This document shows positions 1 to 4,609 of a stretch of DNA of 8,714 bases, in pieces. The notes under the pieces are model-generated. The model ran no database searches. It saw only the letters and a list, made by a program, of their open reading frames with translations, and was not told the DNA's origin. Numbering within the stretch: the stretch's first letter is position 1; every line of letters starts with the position of its first letter. A program made the translations under genes and the position numbers. The DNA is from an uncultured Eubacteriales bacterium (GTDB taxonomy: Bacteria > Bacillota > Clostridia > Oscillospirales > Acutalibacteraceae): assembly GCA_900320235.1 (NCBI GenBank), contig ONRO01000105.1, positions 1 to 8,714 of the forward strand, written 5' to 3'.

Positions 1-7
1 GCATAAA

Positions 8-41
8 CAAAACGGACACGATCTGACTCGTGTCCGTTTTG
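8..41. terminator. Bidirectional hairpin terminator
   Basis: A perfect 14-bp inverted repeat (8-21 paired with 28-41) encloses a 6-base loop. The GC-rich core ACGGACACGA is flanked by an A run on the left and a T run on the right, so the hairpin has a U tail in both directions. It probably ends a plus-strand gene that lies before the window and also blocks read-through from the right. No coding sequence of that upstream gene is visible here. Confidence 0.8.
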
Positions 42-142
42 CCTATACATTTTTTGATGGAAAGGAGACTGATTTTTATTATAAAACTGATTTCCGTTCC
101 AAAGCATACTAATATTCAATTTAATGATAAAAAAGTTTCGCT

Positions 143-211
143 CAAGCCTTTTCAAAGGCTTGCAGTTTCCAAAGGCAGAGCCTTTGGTCAGGGGTTCGGG
201 GGCTGAAAGCC
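143..211. repeat. Hairpin-rich intergenic repeat-like element
   Basis: Three small hairpins follow each other: CAAGCCTTT/AAAGGCTTG (143-151 with 154-162), CCAAAGGC/GCCTTTGG (169-176 with 180-187) and GGCT/AGCC (201-204 with 208-211). A further one, TTGCC/GGCAA, lies at 224-237. The first two share the core AAAGGC and a G-rich stretch (190-202) follows. This layout resembles dispersed intergenic repeats that I recall from Ruminococcus-type genomes. Only one copy is visible, so its repeat status is inferred. A long plus-strand open frame crosses the region but it is mostly antisense to the HD-GYP gene and shows no protein-like features. Confidence 0.45.
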
Positions 212-235
212 ACCGATTTCTCATTGCCGGAGGGC

Positions 236-264
236 AAAAAAAGGAGTCAGTCTGTGCGGACTCC
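236..264 (-). terminator. Rho-independent terminator of the HD-GYP gene
   Basis: Read on the minus strand, GGAGTC pairs with GACTCC (plus coordinates 259-264 and 243-248) around a 10-base loop and is followed at once by seven T (plus-strand A run 236-242). It starts 19 bases after the stop codon of the minus-strand HD-GYP gene, so it is the expected end of that transcript. Confidence 0.85.
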
Positions 265-282
265 CTGAGTTTTGTTATGTTG

Positions 283-1563
283 TCAGTCAGCGTTAGCCTT
301 GGCGATCTCGTCAATCTGATCCCTGATACGCAGGAATGCATCAGTAACGACAGGATCGAATTTTTTTCCTCTCTGTTCGACAATGTTATCGAAAACGACC
401 GATGTCGGCAGAGCAGCTTTATAGCTTCTTTTTGCAACAAGTGCATCGAAATAATCTGCAATTGTCATTATTCTGGCACAAAGCGGAATTTCATCCCCGG
501 CAATACCATATGGATAGCCGGAGCCGTCCCAGCATTCGTGATGATAAAGAGCAACAGATTTTGCAACCTTGAGAAAACCTTCGTTTTCAATATCGCTCAT
601 AGCTTCCTCAATGATCTCCTTGCCGTTGATAGTATGCATCTGTATTTTCTGGAATTCGGTCTGAGTGAGCCTTCCGGCTTTTGTAAGGATAGCATCAGGA
701 ATAGTTATCTTTCCGATATCATGCAAAGGAGCGGAAAGCATTGTATCATGCATGTATTCATCGTCAAGAATATCATCGTAGTCTCCGTTGTTCTTCAGTT
801 CCTTGACAAGAGCTTCAACATAAAGACTTGTACGCTTGACATGCTTTCCGGTGCTGCCGTCACGGGCTTCGATAATGTTTGCGAAGCTGATAATGATCTG
901 GTTCTGCATGTTTTCGATTTCGTTGACTTTTTCGTTAACGCTTGTGTCAAGCTCACTGCGCTTTTCGTCAAGTGAAACAACAAGACGGCTGATAAATACA
1001 GCTGTAACAAGGAAGCTGATCAAACAGTTAATGATGATCAGAGTAGTATTCAGCCAGTTGCGAAGATTATAGACAGGCTGATAATCACTGAAGAATACCA
1101 CAAGAAAAATAAATGTCAGTGATGCAAGTGCAATAACGATCTTTCTGAGTATAGCATAGACCTTGCCTTTTTTTCTGATGAAAACAGACAGGAACATCAG
1201 AGGAATGAGCAGATAATGGAACCCGGGCAACAGTCCGAAGAATCTTACGGTGCAGATCTGGTGCAGATAAATCTCAAGCGCAGACAGCAGCGCACAGAAT
1301 ATCCATGAACCTTTGACACGCCTGAGGATGATAACAAATGCTGTATAAAGCACGACACAAACACCATCAAGTGCGACCATTAGCGGTATATTCAGATATG
1401 AGAATACACCCATATAAACACCGTGCAACAGAAGACAGGACAGGAAAAAAATGTTCAGCGGGGCGCTGAAATAGGCATAATCCGAATAATCCTTGTCATC
1501 ATTATATGTAGGTGTGCCTGTGAAAAAGTCTAATACTTTGCCTTTGGCATTGCTTTTTGACAT
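283..1563 (-). CDS. Six-pass membrane HD-GYP domain protein, probable c-di-GMP phosphodiesterase
   Basis: The 426-residue protein has about six hydrophobic segments (roughly 36-56, 59-80, 86-104, 112-128, 140-158, 173-193), a charged, probably coiled linker (196-222) and a C-terminal HD-GYP domain (about 225-415). Visible motifs are H241 in STGKH, H281-D282 in HDIGK, H310, H341-H342 followed by WDGSGYP (GYP at 349-351), and D370 in TIADYFDAL. These match seven of the metal ligands I recall for HD-GYP proteins; the position of the extra Glu found in trinuclear-metal members appears to be Ser237. The family hydrolyses cyclic di-GMP, so this is probably a membrane sensor that lowers it; the ligand of the membrane part is unknown. 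I chose ATG 1563 because AAAGGCGG lies 8 bases upstream; a TTG 12 codons earlier lacks this support. The gene is transcribed away from the dcw cluster and ends in its own terminator. Confidence 0.9.
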   Translation of the reverse strand: MSKSNAKGKVLDFFTGTPTYNDDKDYSDYAYFSAPLNIFFLSCLLLHGVYMGVFSYLNIPLMVALDGVCVVLYTAFVIILRRVKGSWIFCALLSALEIYLHQICTVRFFGLLPGFHYLLIPLMFLSVFIRKKGKVYAILRKIVIALASLTFIFLVVFFSDYQPVYNLRNWLNTTLIIINCLISFLVTAVFISRLVVSLDEKRSELDTSVNEKVNEIENMQNQIIISFANIIEARDGSTGKHVKRTSLYVEALVKELKNNGDYDDILDDEYMHDTMLSAPLHDIGKITIPDAILTKAGRLTQTEFQKIQMHTINGKEIIEEAMSDIENEGFLKVAKSVALYHHECWDGSGYPYGIAGDEIPLCARIMTIADYFDALVAKRSYKAALPTSVVFDNIVEQRGKKFDPVVTDAFLRIRDQIDEIAKANAD

Positions 1564-1571
1564 GGCGATTT

Positions 1572-1579
1572 CCGCCTTT
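1572..1579 (-). promoter_or_regulatory. Ribosome binding site of the HD-GYP gene
   Basis: AAAGGCGG on the minus strand lies 8 bases before ATG 1563. It lies downstream of the alternative TTG at 1599, so it decides the start in favour of the shorter 426-residue protein. Confidence 0.65.
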
Positions 1580-1660
1580 CCGATTTTTATTTTCAGCAAC
1601 TAATAAATTTTCCGGAAAAATAACTGACCGTGTTTTCTGAGAGGTAAGACCCGGCTGCAT

Positions 1661-1684
1661 TACATTATAAAGTATTATAATGTA
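1661..1684. promoter_or_regulatory. 24-bp palindrome with -10 hexamers on both strands
   Basis: TACATTATAA (1661-1670) and TTATAATGTA (1675-1684) are perfect inverted copies around AGTA. Each arm contains TATAAT on one strand. On the minus strand, TATAAT (1669-1664) has TTTAAA (1692-1687) 17 bases upstream, giving a plausible promoter about 100 bases before the HD-GYP start codon. The symmetry suggests that a dimeric regulator could cover it; that is inference. Confidence 0.5.
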
Positions 1685-1925
1685 GTTTTAAAAAACAGCA
1701 GGAAAAAAACAGATCCTCCGGAAATATATTCTGTTTCATGCCGGAATCAGGACATCATGTAATAATCAAAGGCAGTCAGGATTATTAATATTTATGAAAG
1801 CATCTGAGAAATACATAAAAAGAGTCGCAAAGAGCAAAAGCTTTCTTAAAATAATAGATCACCGTGGGAAAAACACTGCCTGAAATAATAATACAAGTTT
1901 TTCCTGTATCAGCATAATTTAACTA

Positions 1926-1954
1926 ATTATACTATAAATTTCTATTTTTTTCAA
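1926..1954 (-). promoter_or_regulatory. Sigma-A type promoter reading toward the HD-GYP gene
   Basis: On the minus strand TTGAAA (1954-1949) is followed after exactly 17 bases by a perfect TATAAT (1931-1926). Transcription would start near 1919 and give the HD-GYP gene a leader of about 355 bases. In such AT-rich DNA chance matches occur, but both hexamers and the spacing are good. Confidence 0.55.
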
Positions 1955-1958
1955 TAGC

Positions 1959-1988
1959 AATTGTATTTTTTTATACAATTTGTATAAT
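1959..1988 (+). promoter_or_regulatory. Inverted TTGTAT/ATACAA half-sites overlapping a plus-strand promoter candidate
   Basis: AATTGTAT (1959-1966) and ATACAATT (1973-1980) form a perfect inverted repeat with a six-T spacer, and a third half-site TTGTAT follows at 1980-1985. On the plus strand TTGTAT (1961-1966) and TATAAT (1983-1988) are 16 bases apart and could be a promoter. The repeat lies just upstream of the minus-strand promoter at 1926-1954, so one regulator bound here could act on both directions. No factor is identified. Confidence 0.4.
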
Positions 1989-2226
1989 GATTATTTTTTT
2001 AAATATTCATGCAAACTCCATCTGATCGATAATGCCAACCACTTTCCACCACCATAATATTAAAAAATTCGTCAGAATGGATATAATCATGGATGAAAAA
2101 TCACAGTATTGGGAAAACTCTGCAATAATCAGGGTTTCAGATGTTTTTTGCATTTATTTGGCAAAATATTATATTTCTCTGCTGTAAATATACAATCTGA
2201 ATAATAAAAAAATTATGTTATATACC

Positions 2227-2255
2227 TTGCTTTTTTTTCTCTGTTGGTCTATAAT
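2227..2255 (+). promoter_or_regulatory. Main dcw cluster promoter upstream of mraZ
   Basis: TTGCTT (2227-2232) and a perfect TATAAT (2250-2255) are separated by 17 bases, the ideal sigma-A layout. The predicted start near 2262 gives mraZ a leader of about 77 bases. The MraZ boxes begin right at this start point, which fits a repressed promoter. Confidence 0.75.
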
Positions 2256-2262
2256 GAATAAG

Positions 2263-2289
2263 AAAGTGGTGGAAGATGTAACAAAGTGG
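2263..2289 (+). promoter_or_regulatory. MraZ operator: two AAAGTGG boxes at 20-bp distance
   Basis: AAAGTGG occurs at 2263-2269 and again at 2283-2289, so the two copies are in helical phase. The 7-mer half way between (2273-2279, AAGATGT) could be a degenerate third box, giving the 10-bp period known for MraZ operators in other bacteria, where the protein binds tandem GTGG-containing boxes in front of its own gene. The boxes lie at the predicted transcription start, which suits autorepression of the whole cluster. Confidence 0.7.
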
Positions 2290-2325
2290 GGGATGTATGG
2301 TACGCATTCCCGTTATCCGAATTTT

Positions 2326-2331
2326 GAGGTG
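2326..2331 (+). promoter_or_regulatory. Ribosome binding site of mraZ
   Basis: GAGGTG lies 7 bases before ATG 2339. It selects this start over an in-frame ATG at 2297 that overlaps the operator region and would add 14 residues not expected in the family. Confidence 0.8.
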
Positions 2332-2338
2332 CAGGATC

Positions 2339-2758
2339 ATGTTAATTGGTAATTATCAACATAATATAGACCCTAAGGGTCGAGTGATAATGCCGGCAAA
2401 GTTCCGTGAGGAGCTTGGCGAGATCTTCTATGCAACAAAGGGTAAGGATAACACCATCACAGTATTATCAAAACAGGCTTGGGACGAGCTTGGCAAAAAG
2501 ATCGCCGCAATGCCTTCATCAAAAACCGTACAGATCACCCGTTTTCTTTTTTCAAGCGCTGCTGAGCTGATACCTGACAAACAGGGAAGAGTTCTGATTC
2601 CGCAGGCACTAAGAGAATATGCAGGCCTTGATAAAGACGTTGTAATAAACGGAACAGGCTCAAAGGTCGAGATCTGGGACGGAGAAGCATGGGATAAATA
2701 TAACAGCAGTCTTTCCGGTGACGATGTATACGATATGATGGACGAGCTGGATCTTTGA
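2339..2758 (+). CDS. mraZ: Transcriptional regulator MraZ
   Basis: The 139-residue protein begins with the family-typical MLIGNYQHNIDPKGRV. It carries two SpoVT-AbrB type DNA-binding halves: DPKGRVIMPAKFR at about 11-23 and DKQGRVLIPQALREYAGL at about 80-97. The length is normal for MraZ. MraZ forms rings of subunits on tandem boxes upstream of its own gene and represses the dcw cluster in the bacteria studied; two matching boxes lie 50-76 bases upstream here. The stop codon is 12 bases before the rsmH start, so the two are co-transcribed. The start was set at ATG 2339 by the ribosome binding site GAGGTG and by the conserved N-terminus. Confidence 0.97.
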   Translation: MLIGNYQHNIDPKGRVIMPAKFREELGEIFYATKGKDNTITVLSKQAWDELGKKIAAMPSSKTVQITRFLFSSAAELIPDKQGRVLIPQALREYAGLDKDVVINGTGSKVEIWDGEAWDKYNSSLSGDDVYDMMDELDL

Positions 2759-2770
2759 TGAGGTGAGCAT

Positions 2771-3718
2771 ATGGAATTCTCCCATAAACCTGTCATATTC
2801 AGGCAGACAATTGAAGTGCTTGATATAAAGCCGGACGGAATCTATCTCGACGGCACGGCAGGCGGAGGCGGACATTCGTCCGGAATACTTGAGCATCTCG
2901 GGTACGGCGGACGTCTGATATGCGTAGATCAGGATCCGGATGCAATCAGCGTTCTTGAACAGCGGTTCGGGTGTGATGACAGGGTAACGGTTGTAAAATC
3001 AAATTTCTCTGAAATACCAACGATAATCGGAGAGCTTGGGATATCTGCGCTGGACGGTGTTCTGATGGATATAGGAGTTTCCTCACATCAGCTTGATTGT
3101 GTGGAAAGAGGCTTTTCCTATCATAATGATGCACCGCTCGATATGAGAATGAGTCAGAGCGGCACGACCGCGGCTGAACTTGTGAATACGCTCAGCTTCG
3201 GAGAGCTTGCGAAAATCCTGACAGTATACGGCGAAGAAAAATTTGCCAGAAATATAGCAAGAGCAATTGAACGAGAGCGGCAGGTAACTCCGATCACGAC
3301 AACACTTCAGCTTGCTGAGATTGTAAAATCAGCATATCCGGCAGCCAAAAGACATGACAAGCATCCTGCAAGAAAAACATTTCAGGCATTGAGGATAGCT
3401 GTCAACGGAGAGCTGACAAGACTGAGCTGCGGACTGGACGGAGCTTTTGCTTCATTAAAGCCGGGCGGACGACTTGCGGTGATAACTTTCCATTCTCTGG
3501 AAGACAGAATGGTCAAGCAGAGAATGAACAAATGGTGCACCGGATGTATCTGTCCGAAGGATTTCCCGGTATGCGTATGCGGAAGAAAGCCTTCAGGAAA
3601 GCTGGTAACAAGAAAACCGGTCGAGGCGGATGCCGGGGAGCTTGAAGAAAATCCCCGCAGCAGGAGCGCAAAGCTCAGATGTATTGAAAGAACCGGGGAA
3701 ATAATATATAATGATTGA
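2771..3718 (+). CDS. rsmH: 16S rRNA (cytosine-1402-N4) methyltransferase RsmH
   Basis: The 315-residue protein has the usual RsmH length and motifs: the SAM-binding DGTAGGGGHS (27-36), VDQDPDAI (52-59), LMDIGVSSHQLD (98-109), DMRM (124-127), GEEKFARNIARAI (154-166), RKTFQALRIAVNGEL (201-215), the catalytic-domain stretch FHSLEDRMVKQ (240-250) and the C-terminal RSRSAKLR (296-303). The family transfers a methyl group from SAM to N4 of C1402 in the ribosomal P site, in the cytoplasm. A cysteine-rich segment (C256, C259, C261, C268, C270 in CTGCICPKDFPVCVCG) is visible; a PxFPxCxCG part is common in the family. The gene follows mraZ after 12 bases, with AGGTGAG just before the ATG. Confidence 0.97.
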   Translation: MEFSHKPVIFRQTIEVLDIKPDGIYLDGTAGGGGHSSGILEHLGYGGRLICVDQDPDAISVLEQRFGCDDRVTVVKSNFSEIPTIIGELGISALDGVLMDIGVSSHQLDCVERGFSYHNDAPLDMRMSQSGTTAAELVNTLSFGELAKILTVYGEEKFARNIARAIERERQVTPITTTLQLAEIVKSAYPAAKRHDKHPARKTFQALRIAVNGELTRLSCGLDGAFASLKPGGRLAVITFHSLEDRMVKQRMNKWCTGCICPKDFPVCVCGRKPSGKLVTRKPVEADAGELEENPRSRSAKLRCIERTGEIIYND

Positions 3719-3788
3719 AGCAAAAATGCTTTTCAGTTATTCAGAGGGAAAGCTGATGAAATGAGAAATGATTTTTTTCAGCATTTCT

Positions 3789-3817
3789 TTGACAAAGGGA
3801 ATAAAATTTATTAGAAT
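3789..3817 (+). promoter_or_regulatory. Internal promoter upstream of the ftsL-like gene
   Basis: A perfect TTGACA (3789-3794) and TAGAAT (3812-3817) are 17 bases apart. A second -10-like TATAAT overlaps at 3817-3822 but at poor spacing. The site lies in the 159-base gap between rsmH and the ftsL-like gene and would start transcripts about 55 bases before its ATG. It suggests that the division genes can be expressed independently of the MraZ-controlled promoter. Confidence 0.7.
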
Positions 3818-3877
3818 ATAATTTCAGGATAATGACAAACATGCATTCGGCAATGCCGATGGAAGGGGAAACGATTG

Positions 3878-4390
3878 ATGGCAGGTGAAAGAAGAACAGA
3901 GGCATATGATCTCGATTTGCTTGAAGCAGTTGAAATGGAAATGTCAAGTGCCGATAAAAAATCAAAAAAGAAAAAGAAAAGCGGTCAGATCATCAGCATC
4001 AGCCACGGTTCGTCAGCCAAGGCACAGAGAAGAAAACGCAACCCTGTTATGATAATCACAGTCGGTTTTCTTACTTTGTTAGTTGCAACCGTTGCAATTC
4101 TTCTTGTACATTTCAATGCTCAGCTCAATGAGATAAACGAAATGATAAATAACAAGGAAGAAGTGCTTACCGAGCTTCAGAATAAACAGGCTCAGTATAA
4201 GCTTACAATAGAAAGCAAGCTTACAGATGATTTTGTAAAGCAGTACGCAGAGACAAAGCTGAATATGGTTCCGGCAAAAAACGCTCAGAAGAGATTTATC
4301 TCACTGTCTGACGGAGATAAGGGTGAGGTTGTGAAGGACAAGAGTTCAGACAATATCTTTATGAAAATATTTGATGCGTTCGGAATGTGA
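3878..4390 (+). CDS. ftsL: FtsL-like cell division protein (septum formation initiator type)
   Basis: The 170-residue protein has a cytoplasmic N-terminal tail of about 55 residues with a lysine-rich patch (27-35), one membrane segment (about 57-77), an extracytoplasmic coiled-coil-like stretch (about 80-115) and the segment YAETKLNMVPAKNAQKRFISL (123-143). The last resembles the 'A..LGM..P....' box after the coiled coil in FtsL/DivIC proteins. Such proteins join FtsB/DivIC and activate the FtsW-FtsI septal synthase. The identity rests on this architecture plus position between rsmH and the PBP gene; sequence conservation in the family is low, so a DivIC-type protein is the alternative. ATG 3878 is preferred over the overlapping TTG 3875, with AAGGGG 9 bases upstream. 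The tail is longer than in Bacillus FtsL as I recall it. Confidence 0.82.
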   Translation: MAGERRTEAYDLDLLEAVEMEMSSADKKSKKKKKSGQIISISHGSSAKAQRRKRNPVMIITVGFLTLLVATVAILLVHFNAQLNEINEMINNKEEVLTELQNKQAQYKLTIESKLTDDFVKQYAETKLNMVPAKNAQKRFISLSDGDKGEVVKDKSSDNIFMKIFDAFGM

Positions 4391-4470
4391 CAGAAGAAAT
4401 GATTCCATAAAGTATAAAAAATATGTTTTCAGCATATTATTTAAAAGACTTCATAAGTGAGAACAGATAA

Positions 4471-4519
4471 CGGAACAGTAGGTTCCGGAAAAGGAAAATA
4501 TATGCGGTAATTCTGCATA
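4471..4519 (+). promoter_or_regulatory. Two tandem hairpins in the ftsL-PBP gap
   Basis: CGGAAC (4471-4476) pairs with GTTCCG (4482-4487) around a 5-base loop. TATGCGG (4501-4507) pairs with TCTGCATA (4513-4519, one G-U pair) around TAATT. The second hairpin ends exactly where the terminator stem at 4520 begins, so the two could stack. Together they look like a structured leader ahead of an attenuator. I recognise no known riboswitch or T-box consensus in it. Confidence 0.5.
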
Positions 4520-4564
4520 GCACCGAAGGGGCTGACGTAAAGCTGCTCTTTTGGTGCAGTTTTT
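4520..4564 (+). terminator. Hairpin with T tract between ftsL and the PBP gene (terminator or attenuator)
   Basis: A 13-bp stem (4520-4532 with 4545-4557), including three or four G-U pairs, encloses a 12-base loop and is followed after AG by TTTTT (4560-4564). This has the form of an intrinsic terminator. It lies only 45 bases before the PBP start codon and no convincing promoter lies between, so full termination would silence the downstream genes. Partial read-through or regulated attenuation is therefore more likely. Confidence 0.6.
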
Positions 4565-4609
4565 ACACTAAATCCGCCTGATATGGCTTATTAAGGGGAA
4601 GGTGAGAGA

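Larger units (their letters stand above)
1564..2226. other. Long AT-rich intergenic regulatory region without a convincing gene
   Basis: The stretch between the divergently transcribed HD-GYP gene and the dcw promoter holds no open frame with a good start site. The longest candidate I examined on the plus strand (2089-2187, 32 codons) has no ribosome binding site. What it does hold is listed separately: a palindrome with internal -10 hexamers (1661-1684), divergent promoter candidates around inverted half-sites (1926-1988), and a lone AAAGTGG box on the minus strand (2039-2045). A 12-bp palindrome TTTTCCGGAAAA also lies at 1608-1619. I found no riboswitch consensus on the minus-strand leader of the HD-GYP gene. 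Confidence 0.7.

Noticed and set aside
124..975. Long plus-strand open frame of 283 codons
   Set aside because: Most of it is antisense to the well-supported HD-GYP gene, it begins in the hairpin repeat, and its translation shows no domain or protein-like pattern.
1564..1919. Riboswitch, especially a c-di-GMP type, in the minus-strand leader of the HD-GYP gene
   Set aside because: A few bases (GCAGCCGGGTCTTA around 1643-1656) recall part of the c-di-GMP-I consensus, but the conserved GGCAAACC half and the required stems are not present.
2089..2187. 32-codon plus-strand open frame in the long intergenic region
   Set aside because: It has no ribosome binding site, an AT-driven composition, and no recognisable feature.
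2297..2338. Longer mraZ start at ATG 2297
   Set aside because: It would add 14 residues not seen in MraZ; the conserved MLIGNY start at 2339 has a properly spaced GAGGTG.
3719..3788. Possible terminator after rsmH because of a T run at 3772-3778
   Set aside because: No GC-rich stem precedes the T run; only a weak GCTGA/TCAGC pairing with a long loop is visible.
4391..4470. Promoter for the PBP gene in the first part of the ftsL-PBP gap
   Set aside because: TATAAA at 4413 lacks a -35 at proper spacing (the nearest GTGACA is 20 bases away); the other AT-rich matches are no better than chance.
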